DNA of 64,000 bases from Rhipicephalus microplus (taxonomy: Eukaryota > Arthropoda > Arachnida > Ixodida > Ixodidae): NCBI RefSeq assembly GCF_043290135.1, contig NW_027464601.1, positions 6,392,501 to 6,456,500 on the forward strand, read 5' to 3'. The notes under the pieces were generated by a model that saw only the letters and a list, made by a program, of their open reading frames with translations, searched no databases and was not told where the DNA came from. Of the stretch, positions 44,326 through 56,268 are shown one piece after another. Position 1 is the first letter of the stretch. Every line of letters starts with the position of its first letter. Made by a program: the position numbers and the translations under genes.

Positions 44326-46307
44326 ATAGGCGCTTCGTTCTGTGTTGTGTCTGAGAGCTTTCTTTCAAAAATTAAGGTATAAGTCAATTCCTTTATTCTT
44401 CTGATGTTCATTTGAATTGCTATGTTACTTAGTTTTTAATATTTTTAATTAAACACACTTCCTGTTTTGCCTAGAACAACCTAATCTAAGGCTCTAAATG
44501 AAGTGAACGCAAAATGTTTGATGTTACCTCAAATATGAGCCAAAATATGTCATACTTCTTTGAGTGAAATTTCGGAGAGCAGCACGCGGACGGAGTCGCA
44601 CATAATTGATGTTAATATTCCGCACTGCGCAACAAAATTAGACTAAATAGCCACGCATTAAGTGCTTAGGTGGCTTTTTCATTCATGGCTTAACGGGTAT
44701 TGTGATTTCCTTCATGACAGTCAAAAAAGAAAGCACAAACTTGCATACACATATGCTGTCATCGCCAAATATGGCCTTAGCGAGGAATGCGACTACGCCT
44801 AAAAACCTAAATAATGCAGATACGTCGACATACCATCGATCAACATACCGTAAATGAAATATACTGACAAAAGATTATATTGTTTCGACTTAGTGCTCTA
44901 AATTACTTACGATGTCGAATTATCTATTTTTGCTCAAGCCTGGCGCAACTCGGAGGTTTCTGGAACCCATTCTAGATGGATGTGGAGACGACCTGTTCAA
45001 GCGAGCAATCGAAGTCTTCCGTGGTAGATAGCGATACAGAAGCATTTATTTCAATGTGGAGATCTGAATGTGTTGGCAGCAGCGTATTTCTAAGGTCATT
45101 ATTGCTAGAACTGAGTGTGTTCGTACAAATCTACGGCTGACATCAAAATATTCACTCCACTATATTCAATGCATAAGTGAAGGCTTCAGATCTGCATTAC
45201 AGTAGGGCATGGCAGTTGTTTATTATCGCTCTTAAGAAATAGTGAGACTGCAATAAGGTACCCGTGAAAAAGGGCACCGCACACAACATATACAGTATGC
45301 TTTATTTATGAGCAGCCTTCAGGCATCAGAGATACTTCATCATAAACCACGCGTAATGTTTATTGTAGTGTTTTTATATAGAACGTACAGAATTCTGATC
45401 AAGAAATTCAATAATTACTTCATAATTTAACCAAGGAAAGTACTGCAGCATGGACAATATAGCAAGTGATAGCGTCACACTTATTTGTACCTTTCATGGC
45501 TACTTATATAAAAATTCCTGTATGACTGCTTTATTTCTTGAGAGTTTTTTTTCGTAGTGCGAAAAAATGTACAGCACAAATGTATTAAGTGCCTGCAATA
45601 AGCCAGCACTTCAACAAAATGTAGAGGTTGGTTTGTAGCGGCGCTACAAACCAAGACATCTGGGGCATCTAACCAAGCACCCCCTCCGGCATCGCAGACA
45701 TTGATTACCACCTCCCCGTTCAATCCTCCGACGTGGTCTTCCAGTTTCCAGTAGCCCCAAAGAAAGCTGTCTTGAAGGTTAGCTCTCTTCATACGATAGG
45801 CTGAGAGCACCAATAAATAGTATGATGCTCATAAACTCAGCAGGCGTGAACTCAGAAAATGAGGCTTGTGCAACAGCACGCATGATATCCGTTGTTATGT
45901 CTGTACAGTCCTTGGTTGCTGCCGACGATATATTACACCGAACGAAACGTGAGTATGTAAACAGGCGTAGCTCCGACGTTAGAACTATGGCGTACGACGG
46001 AGGGATCACCCTAGTTTCACAGCACCAGTGCCCTCGAGCACGTGCTTCAAATAGAACGCTAAGGAATATATTATTGGAAATTTTCAAATTTTCTAATGTC
46101 AATATCAATGTGGTTACCTAGTCGCACTCCCAACACGATGGTTAAACAAAGATGACACATCTTTCAAGTGAACGAGGGCATGCACACAGACACGGGCCCT
46201 AGAACAATGAAATCGCACAGACCAAGAGCGCCTACTCTCAGCTACAGTTTATTCGAACAAAAGGTAGGTACATAACAAGGTGTTTGATTGGGCTGGTTGT
46301 TGCTGCA
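44326..46307. other. Duplicated non-coding DNA (copy 2)
   Basis: Counterpart of 2305-3446 plus 9284-10016 plus 15431-15570. A 12-bp-arm hairpin at 45628-45654 (ttggtttgtagc, loop ggc) is absent from copy 1, where the site reads ggtttgtaatggcgccttgaagc. Confidence 0.7.
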
Positions 46308-46453
46308 TGGTAGACGAAGAAAGTGCTTAACAGCGCAAACGACCGGAGGAGATAGAAGAGACTGGAACAGAGCGCTGAGTGTTCAGCGCTTTGTACTCGT
46401 CTCTTCTATCTCCTCCTGTCGTTGGCGCTGTTAAGCACTTTCTTCGTCTACCA
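46308..46453. repeat. 146-bp palindrome of Penelope-like termini (copy 2)
   Basis: Same structure as 15571-15716, with arms ggtagacgaagaaagtgcttaacagcg and its inverse; the centre gctgagtgttcagc is also palindromic. Confidence 0.9.
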
Positions 46454-46484
46454 AGTGGGTACATATATATCACGTCTGCCACAT

Positions 46485-46770
46485 GAGCTACATAGCTTGT
46501 GTAATTTAACTAGAAGAGGAACGCAGCTCGCGTTCTGTCTCGCGCTCTGTGATTCAACCTCGCTGAATATCGTGTGGCTGTTTTAATTGAAGTTTCACTT
46601 TTCATCGATGAAAGGGACTGGTAAACTCATTGTAAAATCAATTCTCAATAATTTGTAAACAGTTGAGCTATATAAACTCTTTTCAATTGTAAAATTGGTC
46701 TTTAACTTCAGCGAGGCTAAACTTGACCAAAAGGCGCTACAACTGTGCGAGTTCTACAACAGAACGGAAA
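46485..46770 (-). pseudogene. Penelope-like remnant truncated by deletion
   Basis: Matches 16225-16512; retains only the region upstream of the GIY-YIG core. The nuclease part and its C-terminus are lost in the 475-bp deletion specific to this copy. Confidence 0.6.
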
Positions 46771-47128
46771 ACACATAACTAAAACCAAGAAATTGTTTGC
46801 CACTCCACTGCAGCTTATCGGGCCAACTGGTAGCGGAGCGGGCCGTAAAAACATCAAAATATAACTGTTTTGTAAGGTGTCAGTAAACACCGCACCATAT
46901 TAGACGTTGATTGTTGTGTCCTTTGTTGTTATGACGTGCAGTCTTGCGCAAAAAGAAATATTTGAATTTTCCATTAACGCCCACGATCGCCTTAGATGTT
47001 GCGTCGTTTTGTTACGCTGTTTATCATGGATTGATGGGAATTAATCTTATGTTACTCTTTGAGGGCGTTTGCATTGCGTTGAAGTTGTCACCATGGGTGT
47101 ATATAGTGGAGAAAACGTCCATAAACAC

Positions 47129-47454
<326 letters not shown>

Positions 47455-48802
47455 GCAATTGCCTTCTCATAGGCTCACCAAGAAGTGCATCACTATTAGC
47501 CGAGATCGTTGTTGTTCAGTATGTTTTATTGCAAAATATCCCACATCGTGAAACATCGATGTAGAGTACCGTTTATTGAAGACGGACGCACGTGTTATGG
47601 GTCCCCTTCTACATACTGAAAAGAAAAAGAAAGAGGGACTTAAGGCAGTGAACTTTAATCCCGATGAGTACATTACTATGCCCAAATTGCTAACTCGATT
47701 GCAGCAGCAAGGTAAAAAGAACATTGATTTATAAATGAACAAGTATTTTAAAAAACGCATCATATCTGCTTATTCGTTGTAAAAATAAAAATTACCCATC
47801 TGTATTTTTTGACTAAGTAAGTTAATACATTCTTATAAAAAAATTTATTTAAGAGAAAGAAAAGCTATAAAGCATAAAGGTTTTATGTAAAGCTAGAATC
47901 TTGGTTCTTTATAGGAGATTTTTTTATTGCTAGCCTAAGTGTAAGTCACCTGTGCTGTTATCCTCAAACATTGAAGTAAAATCTTGTAAAGATTTTTCAT
48001 TAAAATTGACTTTTTTTAGTCCAAGTTATTTCATGAAACTGTGATTAGTATTTGCCTGATATGGCTGTAAAAATAATTTTAAAATGCCATTATAAGTGTG
48101 CCTTGACATCAGAATAGATATGAACAGGAATGAGGGCCTCGGACAGGATGGGCAGCATTTTGATAGGTGGACCTATCTTTATGAAAGGCATCGCATCATT
48201 TTTGGAATGTTAGTTTTGAAAGGGTTAGCCGTTGACGTCACGTCACATGGTGTCAGTGTCAGCACTTGTCATTTGCAATTGAATAAACTGGAGAAGAAAT
48301 TAGTATGGTCTTTCACAACTATTAAGATTCTAGTAGGAAAACAAAGGTATTGGAAAACAAACAAACAAAGAAAAACAAACAAAAAAGGAAAATAAAATGG
48401 GTAAAAGATGACAATGGCTTGGAGCTTTAAAAGTGGGAAGGTCGAAAAAAATGCAGCTGATCCCTCTGTCGAAGGAGTCAGTATAACACGAAAGTGAAGT
48501 ACTTCAAGAATAACTTGCACATTGTGATCAGTATTAGGCTTATACGGCACCGTTTGACGTTTCTCTTGCAGCATCATTTTGGCGAACAGCATCCTGCTGC
48601 CGTGTTGCTACAGTTAAGGTAACACCATTTTGGTCTTGCTCCGTTACATGTATTGTAGCCAGTTGGTGTTGAATGTGCTCAGCTTCAAGAACTTTAGAGG
48701 CAGAGTTCTTAGTTATGTAGCCATGAACATGTGATCGCGTTCAGCTTCCTGCTGGTTTTAGTGCACCAAAGCACTCGCTTCTGCAGCGTTTGCCCTTCAA
48801 TA
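47455..48802. other. No gene recognised
   Basis: AT-rich DNA with no motif-bearing frame. Contains an (aaac)n-like patch at 48355-48395. The last bases lead into the tRNA-like head of the RTE element. Confidence 0.5.
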
Positions 48803-48872
48803 GTGTTGCCTTAGTGGTTAGAGCATCCGCCTCGCATGCAAAAGGTCCGTGGTTCAAATCCCGGTGCCGCAC
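48803..48872 (+). other. tRNA-Ala-like (CGC) Pol III promoter head
   Basis: A box ttagtggttagag, a loop-like cctcgcatgc, and a B box ggttcaaatccc at 48851-48862. The putative acceptor arms do not pair and the sequence runs directly into the RTE leader, so it is a tRNA-derived (SINE-type) head and not a tRNA gene. Confidence 0.7.
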
Positions 48873-49159
48873 AGTTCCCAACTGGATAAAAAACCCGCGT
48901 GGTGATGGAACTGCATTAAGAGGCCTGGGGTGCGGCCTCACCGGTAACCACCGCCAAGAATGCACTCCCTCACCAGAGAAGGATTGGCCACCGTGGTACA
49001 GTATCGGGCCACCACCTCCCACATGCATACGTCAAATAACTCACGGCTCTCTGTCCCAAGGAGCTGCGAACAACTGACTATGGCGGCGGTCAGATCTGCA
49101 ACGCAGCAGAGGGTGCTAAGAATCTCTGGATCCGGACAGGCCGCCATTGGAACCTGAAC

Positions 49160-51960
49160 TTGGCAACGTTTAACGCTAGAAGCTTATCTAGTGAGGGACG
49201 TCTAGCTGTACTAATCGAGGAGCTAGAGGGTGTTAAATGAGATATAATAGGGCTCAGTGAGGTTAGGAGGACAGATGAGGCCTATACGGTGCTACAGAAT
49301 GGGCACGTCCTTTGCTATCGGGGCTTGGCAGATAGAAGAGAACTGGGAGTGTGGTTCCTAATTCACAGAAACATAGCTGGCAACATAGAGGAATGCTATA
49401 GCATAAATGACAGGGGGTTAGGTATCGTAATTAAACTGAATAAAAGATACAGGATGAAGCTGGTACAGGCTTACGCGCCTACATCCAGCCATGACGCCGC
49501 TTCAGTTGAAAGTTTCTATGAAGACGTGGAATCGGCAATGAGTAAGGTAAAAACACGGTATACTATAGTGATGGGCGACTTTAATGCAAAGGTAGGGAAG
49601 AAGCAGGCTGGAGACCAGGCAGTAAGAGATTATGGCATCGGTACTAGAAACGCCAGAAGAGAACTGCTAGTAGAATTCGCAGAACGCAATAATTTACGGA
49701 CTTTGAATACCTTCTACCGAAAACGAGGAAACCACAAGTGGACATGGAGGAGCCCTAATGGCGAAAATAAGAACGAAATAGACTTTATAATGAGTGCACA
49801 CTCAGGAATCGTGCGGGATGTGGAAGTGGTTGGCAAGGTACGATGCAGCGACCATAGATTGGTATGGTCTCGAATTCGCCTAGACTTGAAGGAACGGCAG
49901 AAACTGATACGCAAGAAACCAATCAATGAGCTAGCACTGAGAGCAAAAGTACCGCAATTCAGAGTGTCACTTCAGAACAGCTACTCGGCTCTTAGTGAGG
50001 AAAACAACCTTAGCGTAGATACAATGAATGATAATCTGACGAGTATCACTACGGAGTGTGCAGTGGAAGTTGGAGGCAGGGTAGTTGCCTCCAACTTCCT
50101 TGACAGGACACTGGCAAGCTTTCCCGGGAAACGAAGAATGTAATTAAGACGCGTCAAATCATGAAAGTCTCAAGTACAACAGAAGAAATAGAACTGGCAG
50201 AAATTTCGAAGTTGATTAATAGGCGTAAGGTATGCGTTGTAAGAAGGTATAACATGGAGAGAATTGAACACGCTCTGAAAAACGGAGGAACCGTCAAAGC
50301 AGTGAAGAGGAAACTTGGGATAAGCAAAAATCGGATGTATGCACTAAGGGACAAATAAGGCAAAATAACTACCAATATGGATAGGATAGTTAAAATAGCG
50401 GAGCAGGTTTACAGAGATCTGTACAGTAGCCGCGACAACCGCGACTTTAATACTATAAGAACTAGCAGTAACCCAGATGACACCCCACCAGTAATGATAG
50501 AAGAAGTCAGAAACTTTTTGGAGAGCATGCAAACAGGCAAAACTGCTGGTGAAAATCAGGTGATATCAGATATGCTGAAAGATGGAGGACAGATTGTGTT
50601 AGAAAAACTAGCCACTTTGTTTACGGGGTGTCTTCTGACGGGAAGAGTACCAGAGTCTTGGAAGAACGCTAACATCATCTTAATACATAAGAAAGGAGAT
50701 GACAAGGACTTGAAGGATTACAGACCGATCAGCTTGCTCTCTGTAGTATACAAGCTATTTACAAAGGTAATTGCTAACAGAGTAAAGAAAACATTAGAAT
50801 TCAATCGACCGAAGGAACAAGCAGAACTTAGAACAGGCTACCCAATAATCGACCAGATTCATACTATCAATCAGGTAATAGAGAAATGCTCAGAATATAA
50901 CCAACCACTATACATTGCCTTCATAGATTACGAGACGGCGTTTGAATCAGTACAAATGTCAGCCGCCATGCAGACACTGCGGAATCAGAGTGTCGATGAA
51001 GTATATGTAAACATTCTGTAAGAAATCTACAGGGGATCAACTGCTACCATAGTGTTTCATAAAGAAAGCAGCAGATTACCATTGAAGAAGGGTGTAAGGC
51101 AGGCGGACACAATCTCCCCAATGCCATTTACCGCGTGCTTACAGGAGGTTTTCAGAAGCCTAGAATGGGAACAGTTAGAGATAAGAGTTAATGGAGAGTA
51201 CCTTAGTAACCTGCGCTTCGCCGACGACATTGCATTGCTGAGTAACTCGGGGGCCAAATTGCAACTCATGATTACGAAGTTAGACAAGGAGAGCAGAAAG
51301 GTGGGTCTTAAAATTATACAGCAGAAAATGAAAGTAATGTACAACAACCTCGGAAAAGAGCAGCACTTCGAGATAGGTAATAGTGCATGCACTTCAAGTG
51401 GTACAAGACTATGTCTACTTAGGGCAGGTAATAACCGCAGAGCCGAACCACGAGATTGAAGTAACTAGAAGAATAAAAATTGGGTGGAGCACATTTGGCA
51501 AGCACTTCGAAATTATGGCAGGTAGATTGCCACTATCTCTGAAGAAGAAGGTATATAACAGCTGTATCTTGCTGGTATTTAGCTACGGAGCAGAAACCTG
51601 GAGACTTATAAAGAGGGTTCAGCTTAAATTGAGGACAACGCAGTGAGCAATGGAAAGAAAAATGGTAGGTGTAACCTTAAGAGACAAGAAGAGAGCAGAG
51701 TGAATTAGGGGACAAACGGGGGTTAAGGATATCATAGTTGAAATAAAGAAGAGGAAATGGACATGGGCCGGACATGTAACGCGTAGACAGGATAACCACT
51801 GGTCATTAAGGATAACAAACTGGATTCCCAGAGAAGAGAAGCGGGTTAGGGCGAGACAAAAGGTTAGGTGGGCAGATGACATTAAGAAGTTTGCGGGTAT
51901 AAATTGGCAGCAGCAAGCACAGGACTGGGTTAACTGGTGGAACGTTAGAAAGGCCTTTGT
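49160..51960 (+). pseudogene. RTE ORF: endonuclease and reverse transcriptase
   Basis: Endonuclease: LATFNARSLSSEGRLAVL, DIIGLSEVRR, RMKLVQAYAPTS, YTIVMGDFNAKVG, KNEIDFIMSA and RCSDHRLVWSRI. RT: TGRVPESWKNANIILIHKKGD, LKDYRPISLLSVVYKLFTKV, DQIHTINQVIEKC, YIAFIDYETAFESV, LKKGVRQADTISP, and the catalytic box LRFADDIALLS. The C-terminal YGAETW, WTWAGHVTRRQDNHWSL and VRWADDIKKFAG motifs reach 51960. Stops at about 49237-49239 and 51019-51021, and frameshifts near 50100-50160 and 51380, inactivate it. Part of the linker between endonuclease and RT looks shortened. Confidence 0.87.
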
Positions 51961-51982
51961 CCGGCAGTGGACGTAGTCAGGC

Positions 51983-52015
<33 letters not shown>
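51983..52015. repeat. (TGA)n tail of the RTE element
   Basis: About eleven TGA/GAT units directly after the RTE 3' UTR, used as the element's 3' tail. Confidence 0.93.
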
Positions 52016-52016
<1 letters not shown>

Positions 52017-52854
52017 CTTTTCACTGATTATTACCGCTGCCAGTTGTCCTGCGAGCTTTGTAATAAAACCCGGGAGATGTCTGTATTCTCAAGATGGTGG
52101 AAGCATAGATTTTCAATTTACTTGAATTGCTTTGTTTACCTGATACTGCAACGCCAATATTTTACCACTTCAGTTTTTTTTTATTTGCCATTTTTTCTCA
52201 CTGCACAGACATGCAGTAGACTCAGGTTCGAATTTTTATTTACTTGGTTTTTTCTCTACTTCCATGTGATACTTCTGAGGGACACCGGCAGTGGCGCTGT
52301 GCAACTAGGGCGCTGCAGGTTACCCGTGTTGTGATTTTATACCAGCTTTCGCTGTAGAAGACAGACGACGAGAGACAACGATTCGCACGAGGTGCGAGCA
52401 AACCGGTGCACTCGGCCACTCCAGAGCAGCCTTACGATGCTCTCGCTACTCCAACCCTAAAATCTTGATGTGGTACAGGTTTTGTAGCGCTATTTCGTAA
52501 AGAAAGCTTCAAACATCATTTCTCAACACAGTAAATTGCATAAAAAACCCCTTGACCTGCTTTAAAAGTAGTGGATATAAACTTCACACAATTTCTGTCT
52601 GCTTATAGTACGTGCACTGACTACGTTTAGTTATTATTTACACAGAGAGGATCGGAGGTGTAAACGGTGTTATTTAACGCTTCTCTAAAATATTGTGATG
52701 GTAACAATGACAATATTTCAAGATGTCAGCGTTTTAGAGATTATAGCTTTCCGAGCCTAAATTTTCCTCTATGATAACTCTTGGTTGAACCTATGGCTGT
52801 GCGTTCAACATTTGTATGTCATTTTGTAATGTTACGCTCGACAATGTTAGACCA
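52017..52854. other. No gene recognised
   Basis: Moderately AT-rich DNA. No recognisable domain, RNA gene or repeat boundary on either strand. Confidence 0.5.
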
Positions 52855-53570
52855 CAGTCATGTTCTATCCGCATGCTTCACATAACATAGATTCTCCTTG
52901 CACTCATGATTTTCACGTTCATACTCATAGGCACTCAGTCATGTTGATGCTCAAGCCAACTCACACTCATAGGCACTCAATTTCATACTCGCACTTACTC
53001 ACTGACAATTTTGTGCTCACGTTCCACACTCATAAGCACTCACGTTCATACTCACACGTTCTCACAGTCATGAGCACTCAGTCACGTTGGCACTCACATG
53101 TTCTCATGCTCAAAAGCACTCATGCTCGTTCTTACAGCTCACACTACTGTAGGTGGTCACTCACACTCGTACTCACACCTCAGGAGAGCCGGTGATACCA
53201 GTACACGTCACGCCCATGGGCGTTCATACGTGTGGTCATGCTTGTATACGCACTCACTGACTTTTGCGTTCAAGGGCGTCGTCCTGTCTCCTTCGTGCAT
53301 GTATATTGGTTTTTTTGCACCTTTTCAAACGTGACTCACTTTCAAAATCATGTGTACTCACACTCATACGTACTCACGCCGAATCTATTTGCGATCACTC
53401 GTGATCCTACTCACATTTACTCCAACTCATAGGCACTCACTCGCGTTCATGCTGTAGTCCACTCATACTCACTGATGCTCGACATGTTCATATTGTTGCC
53501 TACTCACACTCATAGGCACTCATTTAGGTTCATACTCGCACCTCAAACCTACTGCTACTCACCAAGAACG
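52855..53570. repeat. Degenerate CACTCA/TCATAGGCACTCA minisatellite
   Basis: Recurring cactcataggcactca, gttcatactcac and acactcatactcac words over 700 bp, with unit lengths varying around 12-20 bp. Produces His/Ser/Thr-rich open frames (HTHRHS) that are not evidence of a gene. Interrupted around 53185-53340 by unrelated sequence. Confidence 0.85.
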
Positions 53571-53754
53571 TAGGCATTATTTTTTTTCGGCAGGGCACCT
53601 TCTCGGCGGCCTGGGGCATGAGCGCCCGGTGGGACACTTTTTTTTGTGCGGCACTTCCTGGGCGGGCAGGCGAGTCTGGGCGGGCGCACGGGGCCTGGTG
53701 CCATTTCGCAGGTTCTTTTCATCCGGGCAGAAGTAATGGTCAGACCACTTGCAG

Positions 53755-54055
53755 TGACATGCTACACCACTTGACTGTTCGATTGGAGAGGTCTTTCATG
53801 TGCTGCTACGTCCTTTCATGAAAGTTCTTTGTTTCCACACTATAGGAAGCGGGGCAGTGGGCATACAGGATTTGGTATACGACGCCCTGACATTTTTCCA
53901 CAGGTGGCTGTTCTTCGGGGCGAGGAACGAAGCGGCCGATACTGGTGGATGGCTTTTGAGTGACGCTGAGGCCTGCGTTTTTCAGTATAAGGGCTATTGT
54001 TTTGCTGCCACCTGCGACGTACGGCGTTGCCATTCTGCGTAGCCGCCGTTGTTAA
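53755..54055 (-). pseudogene. Penelope-like GIY-YIG fragment (second PLE lineage)
   Basis: Read leftward: TPYVAGGSKTIALILKNAG, FVPRPEEQPPVEKCQG, then VVYQILYAHCPASYSVETKNFHER, where the family has a [20 protein letters not shown]-like core. The second glycine motif is changed (SVET for VGET) and a TAG follows HERT. The core differs from the CGKCYIGQTGRC type at 34.9 kb, so it is a different PLE lineage. Confidence 0.72.
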
Positions 54056-54470
54056 AAATAAGCGCTTTCGTTGAAAATGCCACTCACCAGGTTTGATAGT
54101 TTTGAGCTGACAGGCGCAATGTGTAGATGAGGCATTCATAATCACGTATGCGAAAATTTGCAACGCTATGCACCGCGGAAATGTGTCAAATTTCAAGATG
54201 AACGCCGTTCTCCCTTCCTTTTGCGGGCGCCCGCCCAGAGAAGGAGGGCACAACGTAGGCGTGTGAATTACCCTACGTACACGGCAATGCGGTGACGTTG
54301 GTCCTCAACGCAGACGACTTTGCTCTGACGTTGCCAACAGTGGCATGTAACATGGCTGAAATGATTTAACAAAGCATACGTAGTTTATGTAATCGTTGCT
54401 TGAAGAGATTATAAATCTCTAAATAAATAATGAGACGCAATAAGAAAATGTGAGTGTTCTTTTTCATTTT
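54056..54470. other. Mostly featureless; may include upstream PLE remnant
   Basis: No clear coding motif. A short (aaat)-like stretch lies just before 54440. It separates the PLE fragment from the promoter module. Confidence 0.4.
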
Positions 54471-55208
54471 AGATGCGGAGCATCTAATACTCGAGGCTTG
54501 TAGTGCGGCGCCGTCCGCAAGCTTCCTCCTCCTTCTTCCACCATCTGTGCATCCCTTCCTCCTCTACACACCGCGCGCGCTTCACTCCTCCACCATCTGT
54601 GCACCCTTCCTCCTCTACACACCGCATGCGCTTCTCCTCTTCACGAACATTCGCTAGCTGTATATTGTAGCGCGCATGCGCCGTCAAGCTTCGAGAACAT
54701 CGGCAGCTGACGCGTGCGCATGCGCCGTCGCGCTTCGAGAACATCGGCAGCTGACGCGCGCGCATGCGCCGTTGCGCTTCTCCCCCTTCTCGAACATTCG
54801 ACAGCTGAAAGTGCATGCGCCGTCGCGCTGTATATATACTCAAGGTCGGCGCTCGCTCGCTCAGTTGCCGCTCGTCGGTTGGTTTGTACGGCGCGTCGAC
54901 GTCCAAGGTCGCGGTGAAATGAATTCCAACGAATCCACAAACACAATGATCGACGTCCCTTCGCCAGCGCCACCCTTTCGCATACGTGTGTACGTGTTCA
55001 CTCATTTAACACCCCCTCCTACAACCACGTTAACCAATTTAGCCATCGACCCAAGTAAGTCGCAATTTAACACCCCATTTCACAACCACGTCAACCAATT
55101 TAGCCATCGACCCAAGTAAGTCGCACTTTAACACCCCGTTAACCAATTATATGCTCCGCATCCTCCTCAGTGTTCCCCCGAGGGAAGCTGCGGGCAATTT
55201 TTTTTCTC
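54471..55208 (+). promoter_or_regulatory. HSE/TATA/Inr promoter module (copy B)
   Basis: Inverted counterpart of 14035-14775. Upstream: HSE-like triplets TTCacGAAcaTTC (about 54641), TTCgaGAAcaTC (about 54688 and 54735) and TTCtcGAAcaTTC (about 54788), each followed by CAGCTG or CTAGCTG. GCGCATGCGC (NRF1-like) palindromes lie between them. The TATA box is TATATATA at 54831-54838 and the initiator TCAGTT at 54861-54866. A 5' leader frame MNSNESTNTMIDVP leads to two cccaaGTAAGT donor-like sites (about 55051 and 55114). Inverted 17-mers, gatgcggagcatctaat (54472-54488) and attatatgctccgcatc (55146-55162), frame it. No CR1 ORF follows here. Confidence 0.7.
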
Positions 55209-56268
55209 CATGAATCGCAACGAGATGCGGCACTATTAAGCCGGCGTTTCACATGCATTCGCGTCCCCACGGCCGCGGTCAGCGCATCGAGCAGACGACG
55301 GCCATGGAACACTCCTACGCGTTCGCGCACTCATTGTGCTCATCTATTCTACCACGTCCAAGCCAGCGTTTCCAAACCATCTCGCAGAAACAGGCAGTAG
55401 ACCTCGAAACAACGCTGGTCAACAAAAAAATAAAAGAAAATGCTGCTCCCGTACACGAAGGTTGGTGAAGGAAGAAAAGGAAGAAGGCACCTGATTTCTG
55501 GAGCCCGGTTGCGAGCACGGCACCAGCGCCTGCGCACGGGGGTTGGGCTTGTCCGTGCACGTCAAGCACACGTGACCACTTCCTTACCCTCTCGGATGCC
55601 CGAGAGGGTAAGGAAGAGATTGGGCTTGCGAAGGCTACGCGAAGGAGCGGCAAAGGTTCTGAGCTCGCCTTCTCTCATCCTCGTTTTGCGTCGCTTCTAA
55701 AAAAACAAGTTCTCTCAGTTCGTAATGAACCGATTCAATAACTTTGTGTAGCAAGATTTTCCTCATCGGACACCCAACACTTTCCGTGGTCTAACTAAAA
55801 AATTGGTACGGGACCTGGTGAGTAGCCCTTTAAAAGCGAACCCTTGCGTTTTGTTACCCCAGTAATGTGGAGACAATAAAGGTGCGCGGGAACAAGTATT
55901 CTGAAATGCTTTAGACAACGTGTTTCACCAGATGCATAGATGAACACACAGATGTAGTGAGTGAGTGGCAATTGCTACTACTGTAATTTAACTGGTTAAC
56001 TTTGGAGAGCTATTTTTATGAACATATTTTACAATCAAAAACGGGATAAGATCAGGCATTCGTAAAAAAATACCACACAAGTAGATGGCAGGATACTGCT
56101 ATGCCAGCTTTTCTCTCAGCTTGCGATGCATACATTACAATAATCACATTCGCTGGCATATTATTTAGATGTTTTTGTAACAGTAGTTTTAAAAATTTTT
56201 GTGGTGATAAATTCACATGTTTCCTAAGTATAGCGTGGTAGACAACGTCTATAAATTTTGTTGCATCG
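55209..56268. other. No gene recognised; perfect hairpin at 55579-55616
   Basis: CpG-richer up to about 55700, then AT-rich. Hairpin arms cttccttaccctctcgg (55579-55595) and its inverse (55600-55616) with loop atgc. A palindromic relic of a transposon is possible; no coding support. Confidence 0.5.

Larger units (their letters stand above)
43767..47096 (+). repeat. Segmental duplication, copy 2 (compact)
   Basis: Compact counterpart of 1758-17089 that lacks the three insertions and has lost the bases matching 15750-16224. It includes the 3' end of the LINE at 41090-44325, which here continues upstream intact, so this copy shows the original left context. Confidence 0.9.
48803..52016 (+). mobile_element. 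RTE-type LINE with tRNA-like head
   Basis: A tRNA-like segment (48803-48872), a leader of about 290 bp, a single ORF with endonuclease and RT, and a 3' end ggcctttgtccggcagtggacgtagtcaggc followed by (TGA)n at 51983-52015. The trinucleotide tail and lack of RNase H are RTE hallmarks. Target duplications were not identified. Confidence 0.85.

Noticed and set aside
48803..48872. Functional tRNA-Ala gene
   Set aside because: A and B boxes are present but the acceptor arms do not pair and the segment is fused to an RTE leader.
52860..53334. His/Ser/Thr-rich open frames
   Set aside because: Arise from the CACTCA minisatellite; no conserved residues outside the repeat.
55579..55616. Rho-independent terminator
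   Set aside because: Perfect hairpin but no T tract, and the DNA is eukaryotic.
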